A stretch of DNA of 64,000 nucleotides from an uncultured Roseburia sp. Its GTDB lineage: Bacteria; Bacillota; Clostridia; Lachnospirales; Lachnospiraceae. The first letter of the stretch is position 1. Each line of letters opens with the position of its first letter. Below, one piece after another: positions 8,116-17,182 of the stretch. Both the position numbers and the translations under genes were made by a program. The notes under the pieces were generated by a model. That model did not search any database and was not told the DNA's origin. It saw nothing but the letters and a program-made list of their open reading frames with translations. The DNA lies in contig CAJUNX010000001.1 in assembly GCA_910587865.1 (NCBI GenBank), positions 126,403-190,402 of the forward strand, read 5' to 3'.

Positions 8116-9135
8116 TCACAGGCTTTCGCGGATTTTGATGTCGAGATTCATGTGGACGAGTGTCTGCGCCGGGAGCTCGCCGGTGAGCAGATAGTCGACC
8201 AGAAGGGAGAGCGAACGCACCCCCTGCTCTTTGGGATGCTGGCAGATCGTGGCGGTGATCACGCCTTTTGCCAGCATTTTTTTTGTCGTCGGAACAGCGT
8301 CAAATGTAATCACAACAGGCATCTGCTTCAGTCCTGCGTCTAAAATCGCCCGACAGCCGCCGTAAACGCCGGCAGCGGTGAAGTACAGAGCGTTCAGATC
8401 CGGACGGGCGGCAAGGAGTGCGGAGACCGCGCCGTAGCTTTTGTAGTCGTCGTCCCCGTTTTCGATGATATCCGTGACGCACACCGGGGCGCGCCGCTCC
8501 GCGATATAGTCGGAAAAACCGCTGATCCGTTCCTCGTGGCAGAGGATATTGTGGGAACCGGTGATGATGGCGGCCGTCGTCTGGCCATGCGTCATCAGAC
8601 AGAGCAGTCCCGCGGCAATCTGACCGCATTTGTAGTAGTCGCTGCCGACATAGGCGATCCGGCGGGAATTTGGGATGTCGGTGTTGACCGTGACGCACGG
8701 GATGCCGCCTTCCCAGAACGCATCGATCTTTTCGCGGATCTCTGCAGCGTTGTAGGGGGAGAGGATCAGGCCGTGAATCCCCTCTGCGCGCAGCTCCTCC
8801 ATGGCGTCAAGCTGCGTGGACAGGTCAAACGGAATACGGCGTACGGTGGTCGTACAGCCGTAGATGGAAAGCTCGCTCTGCCGGAAATTAAGCCCGTCGA
8901 TGACCTCGTCAAAAAAAGGGTTCTCCTCCCCGAAGAGCAGCACGCCGATGTGGTATTTCTTTTTCTGTGCGGCGAGCGCCATACCCGCCTTGTTCGGCTG
9001 ATAGTGCAGCAGGGAGGCGATCTCTAACACTTTTCGTTCCGTGTCCGGGCTCACGAATCCCCGGTGGTTCAGGACACGGTCCACTGTTCCGCGGGAAACG
9101 CCCGCAAGCTCTGCGATTTCTTTGATTGTGGCCAT
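8116..9135 (-). CDS. LacI-family transcriptional regulator of the adjacent sugar operon
   Basis: 339 residues. The N-terminal helix-turn-helix and hinge helix (MATIKEIAELAGVSRGTVDR, then VLNHRGFVS) are followed by a periplasmic-binding-protein-like effector domain (about 60-330). It is divergent from a kinase-isomerase operon, the usual arrangement for a local repressor. Its own promoter and a 21-bp palindrome lie in the shared intergenic region, suggesting both autoregulation and operon control. The sugar effector is not deducible. A start 30 codons upstream is possible in frame, but MATIKEIA is the standard family N-terminus. Confidence 0.88.
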   Translation of the reverse strand: MATIKEIAELAGVSRGTVDRVLNHRGFVSPDTERKVLEIASLLHYQPNKAGMALAAQKKKYHIGVLLFGEENPFFDEVIDGLNFRQSELSIYGCTTTVRRIPFDLSTQLDAMEELRAEGIHGLILSPYNAAEIREKIDAFWEGGIPCVTVNTDIPNSRRIAYVGSDYYKCGQIAAGLLCLMTHGQTTAAIITGSHNILCHEERISGFSDYIAERRAPVCVTDIIENGDDDYKSYGAVSALLAARPDLNALYFTAAGVYGGCRAILDAGLKQMPVVITFDAVPTTKKMLAKGVITATICQHPKEQGVRSLSLLVDYLLTGELPAQTLVHMNLDIKIRESL

Positions 9136-9236
9136 CGTTTTTCCAAGCCTTTCTTTCTGATGCGAATCCCCGGGGACAAAGCGGTTTTGCGTTCTGCGCG
9201 CAGTGTTTAAGCGTTCGCCTGCCACGGTTTTCTTCT

Positions 9237-9265
9237 ATTATAAACACCCGCTGGCGGGAAGTCAA
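9237..9265 (-). promoter_or_regulatory. Sigma-A promoter of the lacI-type gene
   Basis: On the minus strand, TTGACT (9265-9260) and TATAAT (9242-9237) are separated by exactly 17 bp. The operator palindrome directly abuts the -35 box. Confidence 0.8.
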
Positions 9266-9285
9266 TTTTACGTGCACGGTAAAAT
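9265..9285. promoter_or_regulatory. Probable LacI-family operator palindrome
   Basis: ATTTTAC (9265-9271), GTGCACG centre, GTAAAAT (9279-9285): 7-bp perfect arms with a central GTGCAC that is itself palindromic, the centred-CG style of LacI-family sites. A second GTGCACG occurs at 9364-9370 just after the kinase promoter. Binding is inferred. Confidence 0.65.
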
Positions 9286-9324
9286 GCAACAAAAAGTGAT
9301 GCAAAAAACTGTGAAAAACGTATA

Positions 9325-9353
9325 TTGCACAATGATAATGAACGGTATATGAT
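9325..9353 (+). promoter_or_regulatory. Promoter of the kinase-isomerase operon
   Basis: TTGCAC (9325-9330) and TATGAT (9348-9353) are separated by 17 bp. A start near 9360 excludes the ATG codons at 9325 and 9349 as translation starts and supports the TTG at 9397. Confidence 0.7.
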
Positions 9354-9396
9354 AAAGAAAAACGTGCACGGGCACGGAAAGGACGGGGACAATAAA

Positions 9397-10866
9397 TTGC
9401 TGTACATAGGGATTGATCTTGGAACCTCGGCGGTCAAGCTTCTTCTGATGGACGGGGACGGAAATGTAAAAAATATCGTTTCCAGGGAATATCCGCTGTA
9501 TTTTCCGCATCCGGGATGGTCGGAGCAGAAACCGGAAGACTGGTACCGGGAGACGATGCAGGGATTAAAGGAGCTGCTGGAGGGATCTGATAAAAGCCGG
9601 GTGGCCGGCATCAGCTTCGGCGGGCAGATGCACGGGCTGGTGATTCTCGACGGGGAGGATCAGGTGATCCGGCCGGCGCTTTTGTGGAATGACGGCAGGA
9701 CCGCAAAGGAATGCGATTATCTGAATCAGGAGATCGGGAAGGAAACGCTCTCTTCGTACACGGCGAACATTTCCTTTACCGGATTTACCGCGCCGAAGAT
9801 CCTCTGGGTGAAAAACAACGAGCCGGAGCATTTTGCGCGGATCAGAAAAATCATGCTGCCGAAGGACTACATCGCTTACCGTCTGACCGGTGTGCACTGC
9901 ACGGACGTGTCGGACGCCTCCGGTATGCTGCTTCTTGACGTGAAGAACCGCTGCTGGTCGAAGGAGATGTGCGACATCTGCCATATTACGGAGGAGATGC
10001 TGCCGCGGGTTTATGAGAGCTATGAGAGCGTGGGGACCGTGCTGCCGGAGATTGCGGCGGAGCTCGGGATCCCGGAGACGGTGAAGGTGGCTGCGGGAGC
10101 CGGGGACAACGCTGCCGCTGCCGTGGCGACCGGAACCGTGGGCGACGGACAGTGCAATATTTCCCTCGGGACGAGCGGGACGATCTTTATCTCCTCAAAG
10201 GTGTTTCGGGTGGATGATAACAACGCGCTTCACGCCTTCTGCGACGCGAACGGCGCTTATCATCTGATGGGCTGCATGTTAAGCGCGGCATCCTGCAACA
10301 AATGGTGGATGGATGAGATCATCGGCACGAAGGATTACGCGAAGGAGCAGGAGCAGATCAAAACGCTCGGGGAGAATCACGTGTACTATCTGCCGTATCT
10401 GATGGGGGAGCGTTCCCCGTACAACAATCCGAATGCGCGGGCGACCTTTATCGGCATGACGATGGATACGACCCGCGGGGATATGACGCAGGCCGTCCTG
10501 GAAGGTGTGGCGTTTGCGCTCCGCGATTCGTTTGAGATTGCAAAATCACTCGGGATAAAGATCACGCGCACGAAGATCTGCGGCGGCGGTGCGAAGAGTC
10601 CGCTCTGGAAGAAGATTATCGCAAACGTGCTGAATATCAGCGTGGATGTTTTAGAGACAGAGGAGGGGCCGTCGCTCGGCGGCGCGATGCTCGCTGCGGT
10701 GGCCTGCGAGGAGTATGAGAGTGTGGAGGACGCTGCGGCAAAGACGGTGAAGGTGGTCGATACCGTGGAGCCGGATCCGGAGCTTGCGGCCAGATATGAG
10801 GCGCGGTATCAGCAGTTTAAACAGATCTATCCGGCATGCAGGGAGCTGTTTGATAAGATTGTCTGA
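9397..10866 (+). CDS. xylB: FGGY-family sugar kinase, xylulokinase-like
   Basis: 489 residues from a TTG start (MLYIGIDLGTSAVKLLLMD), preceded by GGACGGGGACAATAAA. FGGY hallmarks are present: the N-terminal phosphate-binding loop IDLGTSAVK, GISFGGQMHGLV with the substrate-contacting MHG typical of xylulokinases, LLWNDGRT, and the C-terminal GGGAKSPLWKKI. It phosphorylates a ketopentose or similar ketose with ATP. Upstream ATGs would start before the inferred transcription start. It heads an operon with a DUF4867 gene and a fucose-isomerase-like enzyme, so the true substrate may be the ketose produced by that isomerase (for example ribulose or fuculose type) rather than D-xylulose. Confidence 0.85.
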   Translation: MLYIGIDLGTSAVKLLLMDGDGNVKNIVSREYPLYFPHPGWSEQKPEDWYRETMQGLKELLEGSDKSRVAGISFGGQMHGLVILDGEDQVIRPALLWNDGRTAKECDYLNQEIGKETLSSYTANISFTGFTAPKILWVKNNEPEHFARIRKIMLPKDYIAYRLTGVHCTDVSDASGMLLLDVKNRCWSKEMCDICHITEEMLPRVYESYESVGTVLPEIAAELGIPETVKVAAGAGDNAAAAVATGTVGDGQCNISLGTSGTIFISSKVFRVDDNNALHAFCDANGAYHLMGCMLSAASCNKWWMDEIIGTKDYAKEQEQIKTLGENHVYYLPYLMGERSPYNNPNARATFIGMTMDTTRGDMTQAVLEGVAFALRDSFEIAKSLGIKITRTKICGGGAKSPLWKKIIANVLNISVDVLETEEGPSLGGAMLAAVACEEYESVEDAAAKTVKVVDTVEPDPELAARYEARYQQFKQIYPACRELFDKIV

Positions 10867-10918
10867 AAAGTCGGGCTGAACAAACGTTGAAAAGAAAATC
10901 GCAGGGAGGATGATTCAT

Positions 10919-11539
10919 ATGCAGATTTATGATGTGACGGACGAGCGTTTCCGTGTCTACGGACGCGTGGTAAAAAACATTGATTTTTCTTCGCTGGTGG
11001 AGGAGTTAAAAAAGACTCCGGTGCCGGACGGCGTGGTGTATGAGCCGAAGGCGGACGCTTTTATGGCGCTGCCGGTAGCGGATCAGATCCGCAGAGTCTT
11101 TTACGGGGAGCTTCCGGTGCAGATCGGTTACTGCAACGGCCACAATGTGCTGCTAAATGCGGTCGAGTACCACAGATGCTCCGAGGTGAATGTGGCGGCG
11201 ACGGACGCGGTCTTAATCGTCGGCCGGCAGCAGGATGTGACGGAGAACTGCACCTACGATACGGCGAAGATGGAGGCATTCTTAGTGCCGGCCGGGTGCG
11301 CGGTGGAGCTTTACGCGACGACCCTGCACTACGCGCCCTGCCATGTGAAGGAGGGCGGTTTCCAGGTGGCCGTGATCTTGCAGGAAGGGACGAATTACCC
11401 GCTTAATGAGCCGCATGACAACGGGGAGGACGCGATTCTTGCCGCCAAAAACAAGTGGCTGATCGGACACCCGGAGGGCGGTCTGCCGGAGGGCAGTTTT
11501 ATCGGGCTTTATGGAAAGAATCTGAATATCACAGAATAA
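10919..11539 (+). CDS. DUF4867 family protein of the sugar operon
   Basis: 206 residues. The sequence has a cupin-like, beta-rich look with a conserved QIGYCNGHN stretch and NAVEYHR, resembling DUF4867 proteins found beside sugar isomerases in clostridia. An auxiliary metabolic role, such as an epimerase or mutarotase, is only a guess from location. The ATG at 10919 lies 9 nt after GGGAGG; the ATG at 10910 overlaps that site. It sits 52 bp after the kinase and 18 bp before the isomerase, so the three genes form one transcript. Confidence 0.75.
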   Translation: MQIYDVTDERFRVYGRVVKNIDFSSLVEELKKTPVPDGVVYEPKADAFMALPVADQIRRVFYGELPVQIGYCNGHNVLLNAVEYHRCSEVNVAATDAVLIVGRQQDVTENCTYDTAKMEAFLVPAGCAVELYATTLHYAPCHVKEGGFQVAVILQEGTNYPLNEPHDNGEDAILAAKNKWLIGHPEGGLPEGSFIGLYGKNLNITE

Positions 11540-11557
11540 AAACAGGAGGACACAATC

Positions 11558-13042
11558 ATGAACAACATTCCAAAGGTAAAAATCGGTATCGTGGCAGTCA
11601 GCAGAGACTGCTTTCCGGAATCTTTATCCGTAAACCGGAGAAAAGCGCTCGTGGAGGCGTATGCCGCAAAGTATGACGCGGCGGACATCTACGAGTGCCC
11701 GGTCTGCATCGTGGAGAGCGAGATCCATATGGTACAGGCATTGGAGGATATCAGAGCGGCGGGCTGCAACGCGCTGTGCGTGTACCTGGGCAACTTCGGG
11801 CCGGAGATTTCCGAGACCCTGCTCGCAAAGCATTTTGATGGGCCGAAGATGTTTATCGCGGCAGCGGAGGAGACCCAGGAGGATCTGATGCAGGGCCGCG
11901 GCGACGCATACTGCGGCATGTTAAACGCAAGCTACAACTTAAAGCTGCGCAATGTGGGCGCCTATATTCCGGAGTACCCGGTCGGCGATGCGGGAGACTG
12001 TGCGGATATGATTCACGACTTCCTTCCGGTTGCAAGGGCTGTGGCAGGACTCTCTGAATTAAAGATCATCTCCTTCGGACCGAGACCGCTTAATTTCCTT
12101 GCCTGCAACGCGCCGATCAAACAGCTTTACAATCTGGGGGTGGAGATCGAGGAAAATTCCGAGCTGGATCTGTTTGAAGCGTTCAACAGACATGCGGGGG
12201 ATGCGAGAATCCCGGAGGTTGTCGCGGATATGGCGGCGGAGCTCGGCGACGGCAATAAGAAGCCGGAGATCTTAGAGAAGCTTGCGCAGTATGAGCTGAC
12301 CCTGCTCGACTGGGTGGAGGAGCACAGAGGCTACCGCAAATATGTGGCGATCGCCGGAAAGTGCTGGCCGGCCTTCCAGACGCAGTTCGGTTTCGTGCCG
12401 TGCTATGTCAACAGCCGTCTGACCGGACGCGGGATCCCGGTATCCTGTGAGGTGGATATCTACGGCGCGTTAAGCGAATTCATCGGAACCTGTGTGAGCG
12501 AGGATATCGTGACGCTGCTCGACATCAACAACTCCGTGCCGAAGGATATGTATGAGGAGTCGATTAAAGGGGCGTTCGATTATAAGCATACGGATACCTT
12601 CATGGGTTTCCACTGCGGAAATACCTGCTCAAAGAAGCTCTCCGCCTGCGAGATGAAATATCAGATGATCATGGCCAGAAGCCTTCCGGTCGAGGTGACC
12701 AACGGAACCTTAGAGGGCGATATCGCTCCGGGCGAGATCACCTTCTACCGTCTTCAGTCCACGGCGGACTGTAAACTGCGCGCCTACGTGGCGCAGGGCG
12801 AGGTGCTTCCGATCGCAACCCGTTCCTTCGGCGGCATCGGCGTGTTCGCGATTAAGGAGATGGGCAGATTCTACCGCCATGTGCTGATCCAGAAGAATTA
12901 TCCGCATCACGGTGCGGTGGCGTTCGGCCATTACGGGAAAGCGCTGTTTGAGGTGTTTAAGTACATCGGCGTTCCGGTGGAGGACATCAACTACAATCAG
13001 CCGGCATCCCTGCCGTATCCGACGGAGAATCCGTTTGCATAA
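11558..13042 (+). CDS. L-fucose/arabinose isomerase family protein
   Basis: 494 residues. The overall pattern (GIVAVSRDCFPESLS at the N-terminus, VYLGNFGPE, EVDIYGALSEFIG, FHCGNTCSKKLS, and a C-terminal HHGAVAFGHYG) is that of the L-fucose/L-arabinose isomerase superfamily, metal-dependent enzymes interconverting aldoses and ketoses. Candidate metal ligands include Glu in CEVDIYG and His in MGFHCGN. With the upstream kinase it gives a two-step route from aldose to ketose phosphate. No transporter or aldolase is encoded beside it. The start follows ACAGGAGGACACAATC. Confidence 0.8.
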   Translation: MNNIPKVKIGIVAVSRDCFPESLSVNRRKALVEAYAAKYDAADIYECPVCIVESEIHMVQALEDIRAAGCNALCVYLGNFGPEISETLLAKHFDGPKMFIAAAEETQEDLMQGRGDAYCGMLNASYNLKLRNVGAYIPEYPVGDAGDCADMIHDFLPVARAVAGLSELKIISFGPRPLNFLACNAPIKQLYNLGVEIEENSELDLFEAFNRHAGDARIPEVVADMAAELGDGNKKPEILEKLAQYELTLLDWVEEHRGYRKYVAIAGKCWPAFQTQFGFVPCYVNSRLTGRGIPVSCEVDIYGALSEFIGTCVSEDIVTLLDINNSVPKDMYEESIKGAFDYKHTDTFMGFHCGNTCSKKLSACEMKYQMIMARSLPVEVTNGTLEGDIAPGEITFYRLQSTADCKLRAYVAQGEVLPIATRSFGGIGVFAIKEMGRFYRHVLIQKNYPHHGAVAFGHYGKALFEVFKYIGVPVEDINYNQPASLPYPTENPFA

Positions 13043-13068
13043 GATGTAAAATGACTGACAGGAGTAAG

Positions 13069-13100
13069 AGAGACCGTACCTTCGGAGCGGTCTCTTTTTT
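13069..13100 (+). terminator. Intrinsic terminator of the sugar operon
   Basis: AGAGACCG (13069-13076) pairs with CGGTCTCT (13088-13095), followed by a T-run to 13100. Confidence 0.88.
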
Positions 13101-13135
13101 CCGCGTTTGGTACATCTGTTTTTCACACGCAGGAT

Positions 13136-13164
13136 TTGACTTTGACGAAAAAACCGATTATAAT
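13136..13164 (+). promoter_or_regulatory. Sigma-A promoter of hisS
   Basis: TTGACT (13136-13141) and TATAAT (13159-13164) have 17-bp spacing, about 50 bp upstream of the hisS start. The leader is too short for a T-box. Confidence 0.8.
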
Positions 13165-13221
13165 GGCAGATAAAAACAGCGCGGAACACAAAATCTTCTG
13201 CGCGTGGAAATGAGGGAAGAG

Positions 13222-14478
13222 ATGGGACTGAGCAAAAAGCCGGTAAACGGCATGAAGGATATTCTGCCGGACGAGATGCAGATCCGGGATTATGTACAGC
13301 AGGTGATCAGAGATACCTACCGCAGCTTCGGTTTTACGCCGATCGAGACGCCGTGTATGGAGAATATCGCGAACTTAAGCAGCAGACAGGGCGGGGAGAA
13401 TGAAAAGCTGATTTTTAAAGTGATGAAGCGCGGGGAGAAGTTAAAGATCGGGGAGGCGAAGACGGAGGAGGATTTGGCGGATTTCGGGATGCGCTATGAT
13501 CTGACTGTGCCGCTGGTGCGCTATTATGCGAACCACACGAATGATCTGCCCGCCCCGTTTAAGGCGCTGCAGATGGGCAATGTCTGGCGGGCCGACCGTC
13601 CCCAGCGGGGCCGCTACCGGCAGTTCATGCAGTGCGACATCGACATCATCGGGGAGCCGGGCAATCTGGCGGAGATCGAGCTGATCCTGGCGACGACGAC
13701 GACGATCGGGCGGCTGGGCTTTCAGAAGTTCCAGATCCGCATCAACGATCGCCGGATTTTAAAGGCGATGGCGGCGTACAGCGGATTTGCGGAGGAAGAA
13801 TTCGACACGGTGTTCATTATCCTGGATAAGATGGACAAGATCGGGACAGACGGCGTGAAGCAGGAACTCTTGCACGAGGGGTACGCGGAGGAATCCGTGG
13901 AGAAATATCTCGCGCTGTTTGACGGCATCTTAAAGGCTGAGGACGGGGTCAGTTATCTTGCAAAGGAGCTCTCCGGCTATCTTGATCCGGAGGTAAAGCA
14001 GAACCTGTCTGAGATTATAAAGAGCGTGGAGGGCGCGAAGACGGCGGACTTTCAGATGGTTTTCGACCCGACGCTGGTGCGCGGGATGAGCTATTATACG
14101 GGGACGATTTTTGAGATCGTGATGCCGGAGCTCGGCGCGGCCTGCGGCGGAGGCGGCCGCTACGATAAGATGGTGGGCCGGTTTACCGGAAACGACGTTC
14201 CGGCCTGCGGATTTTCGATCGGCTTTGAGCGGATTATCCTGCTTTTGACGGAGGGCGGTTTTACGATCCCGTGCCAGCCGCAGAAGACAGCGTATCTGAT
14301 TGAGAAAAATTATCCGGCGGAGAAGCTTTCCGGGGTGATTGCACAGGCGCAGAAGGAGCGCGCTGCCGGAAAACAGATCCTCGTGGTGCGCATGAATAAG
14401 AACAAGAAGTTTCAGAAGGAAAAGTTAGCGGGCGAGGGCTATGAGGACATCGTCGAGTTCTACGCCGACCGGGCGTAA
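13222..14478 (+). CDS. hisS: Histidyl-tRNA synthetase
   Basis: 418 residues; charges tRNA-His. Class II motifs are present: the KPVNGMKDILPDE N-terminus, motif 2 (MGNVWRADRPQRGRYRQF, then QCDIDIIG), the histidine-binding block LVRGMSYYTGTIFE, GGGGRYDKMVG, and motif 3 (CGFSIGFERI). The C-terminal anticodon-binding domain follows from about residue 325. The ATG at 13222 is preceded by GAGGGAAGAG; an in-frame GTG at 13204 is less likely. It lies 100 bp upstream of aspS with no terminator between, so the two synthetases probably share a transcript, as in other Firmicutes. Confidence 0.95.
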   Translation: MGLSKKPVNGMKDILPDEMQIRDYVQQVIRDTYRSFGFTPIETPCMENIANLSSRQGGENEKLIFKVMKRGEKLKIGEAKTEEDLADFGMRYDLTVPLVRYYANHTNDLPAPFKALQMGNVWRADRPQRGRYRQFMQCDIDIIGEPGNLAEIELILATTTTIGRLGFQKFQIRINDRRILKAMAAYSGFAEEEFDTVFIILDKMDKIGTDGVKQELLHEGYAEESVEKYLALFDGILKAEDGVSYLAKELSGYLDPEVKQNLSEIIKSVEGAKTADFQMVFDPTLVRGMSYYTGTIFEIVMPELGAACGGGGRYDKMVGRFTGNDVPACGFSIGFERIILLLTEGGFTIPCQPQKTAYLIEKNYPAEKLSGVIAQAQKERAAGKQILVVRMNKNKKFQKEKLAGEGYEDIVEFYADRA

Positions 14479-14578
14479 CGCCGACGGGGCATAACCGTCT
14501 GTGCGATGCGGGCGGTCAGAGACGGCGGAATGGCGCCGCATGTGAAACATTACGACAGAAACAGAAAGAAGGATGGCT

Positions 14579-16357
14579 ATGATTCAGTCAAGGACGCATA
14601 ACTGCGGGGAGCTGCGGCTTTCCGATGTGGGAAAACAGGTGACGATCAACGGATGGTACGAGAATATCCGCAAGGTCAGCAAAAACTTAGGATTTCTGAT
14701 CCTCCGCGATTTTTACGGCACGACGCAGGTCGTGATCGAGACGGAGGAGATGATGGGGGAGTTAGACGGCGTAAATAAGGAATCCACGCTCTCTGTCGCG
14801 GGAACCGTGAGAGAGCGCTCGAGCAAGAATCCGGACCTTCCCACCGGTGAGATCGAGGTGGTGCCGGATAAGATTACGGTGCTTGGAAAATGTATCTACA
14901 ATGCGCTTCCGTTTGAGATCGGCCAGTCGCTTGAGGCCGATGAGAACACCCGGTTAAAATACCGCTACCTGGACCTTCGAAACCCGGCGGTGAAAAACCG
15001 GATGGTGCTGCGCAGCAGGATCGTGGCGGAATTAAGAAACCGCATGAATGAGCAGGGATTTCTGGAGATCACGACGCCGATTTTAACCTGTTCGTCCCCG
15101 GAGGGCGCGAGGGATTACCTGGTGCCGTCGAGAAATCATCCGGGTAAGTTTTATGCGCTGCCGCAGGCGCCGCAGCAGTTTAAGCAGATTTTAATGGCAT
15201 CCGGCTTTGACCGGTATTTTCAGATCGCTCCGTGCTTCCGCGATGAAGATGCGCGGGCGGACCGTTCGCCGGGCGAGTTTTATCAGCTCGATATGGAGAT
15301 GGCGTTTGCCACGCAGGAGGACGTCTTTTCCGTGGTCGAGGAGGTGCTGCCGCCGGTATTCGAGAAATACGGCGTGTATCAGACAGCGTCAAAGGCTCCG
15401 TTTGTGCGGATCCCTTACTTAGAGGCCATGGAGACCTACGGGACGGACAAGCCGGATCTTCGGATCGACTTAACGCTCACCGACGCGACGGAGGCTCTCG
15501 GAGACTGCGGCTTCGGCCCCTTTGAGGGACAGACCGTGGAGGCGGTTGTCGTGAGCGGGTTTGCGGCGACCAGGAAGGTGATTGACGGGATCTGTGCGGA
15601 GACCGAGGTGCAGACGGCGAACAAGGCGTACTGGTTCCGGCTCGACGACAAGGGAGCGTTTGTCGGCGGGATTTCGAAGTTTTTACAGGAGCGCAGAGAG
15701 CAGGTGATTCAGGCGTTAAAGCTGAAGCCGGGTGACTTTATCGGGCTTGCAGCAGGGGCGAAGCAGACCGCACTGAAAACGGCGGGCGTGCTGCGGAAGC
15801 TTTTGGGAGCTGCAGATGAGAAGCATATGAGAAAGGAATGTTATGAATTCTGCTGGATCGTGGACTTCCCGATGTACGAGATCGGTGAGGAGTCTGGAGA
15901 GCTGGAGTTCTGCCACAATCCGTTCTCCATGCCGCAGGGCGGAATGCAGGCGTTAAAAGAGCAGGATCCGCTTTCCATCCTGGCGTACCAGTATGATCTG
16001 GTGTGCAACGGGGTGGAGTTATCCTCCGGCGCGGTGCGTAATCACGACCCGGAGATCATGATCCGCGCCTTTGAGCTCGTGGGGCTCGGCGAGGATGATG
16101 TGAAGGCGAAGTTCCCGGCCATGTACAACGCATTCTGCTACGGAGCGCCGCCGCACGCCGGGATCGCGCCCGGCGTGGACCGTATGATCATGTTAATCTG
16201 CGGCGAGGAGAGCATTCGTGAGATTATCCCGTTCCCGATGAATAAGAACGCGATGGATGTCATGATGGGCGCGCCGGCGGCTGTGGAACAGCGGCAGCTT
16301 GACGACGTGCACATTCAGATCCGGATGGAGGAAGAAAAGAATGCAGCCGGGAGCTGA
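14579..16357 (+). CDS. aspS: Aspartyl-tRNA synthetase, bacterial type
   Basis: 592 residues. N-terminal OB-fold anticodon-binding domain (about 1-105; LRDFYGTTQVVIE), class II core with motif 2 (QIAPCFRDEDARADRSPGEF), a bacterial GAD insertion domain (about 290-410), and motif 3 near the C-terminus (APGVDRMIMLI). The length and GAD domain mark the bacterial rather than archaeal type. Two in-frame ATGs exist at 14573 and 14579; AAGAAGGA lies 5 nt before the second and overlaps the first, so I chose 14579. It ends at a long stem-loop terminator. Confidence 0.95.
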   Translation: MIQSRTHNCGELRLSDVGKQVTINGWYENIRKVSKNLGFLILRDFYGTTQVVIETEEMMGELDGVNKESTLSVAGTVRERSSKNPDLPTGEIEVVPDKITVLGKCIYNALPFEIGQSLEADENTRLKYRYLDLRNPAVKNRMVLRSRIVAELRNRMNEQGFLEITTPILTCSSPEGARDYLVPSRNHPGKFYALPQAPQQFKQILMASGFDRYFQIAPCFRDEDARADRSPGEFYQLDMEMAFATQEDVFSVVEEVLPPVFEKYGVYQTASKAPFVRIPYLEAMETYGTDKPDLRIDLTLTDATEALGDCGFGPFEGQTVEAVVVSGFAATRKVIDGICAETEVQTANKAYWFRLDDKGAFVGGISKFLQERREQVIQALKLKPGDFIGLAAGAKQTALKTAGVLRKLLGAADEKHMRKECYEFCWIVDFPMYEIGEESGELEFCHNPFSMPQGGMQALKEQDPLSILAYQYDLVCNGVELSSGAVRNHDPEIMIRAFELVGLGEDDVKAKFPAMYNAFCYGAPPHAGIAPGVDRMIMLICGEESIREIIPFPMNKNAMDVMMGAPAAVEQRQLDDVHIQIRMEEEKNAAGS

Positions 16358-16398
16358 TCAATGAAGTGAAAAACAGCCGGTAAAGAATCGGAAAGGGG

Positions 16399-16463
16399 CT
16401 GCTGCAAAGGCAATGTCAGTAAATGAGTGCATCCTGATATTGCTTTTGCATCAGTCTTTTTTT
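16399..16463 (+). terminator. Intrinsic terminator after aspS
   Basis: A 21-bp stem (16399-16419 with 16434-16454, one mismatch and two wobbles) has a 14-nt loop and is followed by a run of seven T residues. Confidence 0.85.
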
Positions 16464-16492
16464 GCAATAGAATAAAACAGGGTATAACAGAA

Positions 16493-16535
16493 TAAAACAG
16501 TTGACAAACAGTTTGCGCTGTTATATACTGTTTAT
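16493..16535 (+). promoter_or_regulatory. Promoter with GntR-type operator half-sites
   Basis: TTGACA (16501-16506) and TATACT (16524-16529) have 17-bp spacing. AAACAGT (16495-16501) and ACTGTTT (16527-16533) form an inverted pair flanking the promoter, and a second AAACAG/CTGTT pair lies inside it (16507-16522). Such sites fit autorepression by the GntR protein encoded next. Confidence 0.7.
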
Positions 16536-16620
16536 CACAGAGGACAGAAGAACCGGAACTTCTGCTTCCGGGCGGGGAACCGCGGGAGCTCTGCATAATG
16601 CGCAGATGTGGAGGAACACT

Positions 16621-16998
16621 ATGAAAATTATCATCAATCACTCGTCCATGCAGCCGATCTACGAGCAGGTAGTGGATCAGGTGAAGCGGCAGATCCTTTT
16701 GGGAGAAGCTGCGGAGGGGGAGGCCCTGCCGAGCGTGCGCTCTCTGGCGAAGGATCTTCGGATCAGCGCTCTGACCGTCAAGAAAGCGTATGATTTTCTG
16801 GAGGGGGAAGGGCTGATCGCGACCGTGCACGGCAAGGGGAGCTTCATTCTCGGGGCGAATGAGTCGCTGATCGCCGAGGAGGGCCGGCGCGATGCACAGA
16901 CCTGCATGGAGCAGGCGGTGGCGAAAGGCAGGAGCTGCGGCATGTGTGATGACGAGCTTCGGGAGATGCTGGAGCTGCTGTTAGAGCCCGAAACCTGA
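16621..16998 (+). CDS. GntR-family regulator, YtrA subfamily
   Basis: 125 residues: a winged helix domain (SMQPIYEQVVDQVKRQILLG, then LPSVRSLAKDLRISALTVKKAYDFLEGEGLI) with a short C-terminal tail of about 45 residues. This small size and the adjacent ABC transporter define the YtrA subfamily, which represses its own transporter operon and is often relieved by cell-envelope stress. The ATG follows GTGGAGGAACACT; the longer frame from 16501 would start inside the promoter. The gap of 184 bp to the next gene contains no recognised gene. Confidence 0.88.
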   Translation: MKIIINHSSMQPIYEQVVDQVKRQILLGEAAEGEALPSVRSLAKDLRISALTVKKAYDFLEGEGLIATVHGKGSFILGANESLIAEEGRRDAQTCMEQAVAKGRSCGMCDDELREMLELLLEPET

Positions 16999-17182
16999 GC
17001 GTCGGAAGTCACAAAGCCCAAAAAAGCGCCGGTGATCCGGGCAGGAGTCCGGGACCGGAATCAGAAGGCATCTCAGAAGGTTCCGGGGGTCGGCGGAGAG
17101 GCCGGTGCGAAAGCCCGGACGGGCGAACCGGCAGCGGACGCGCCGGCGCCGCGGAGCATGGACAGGATGAGGAGGACAAAAC

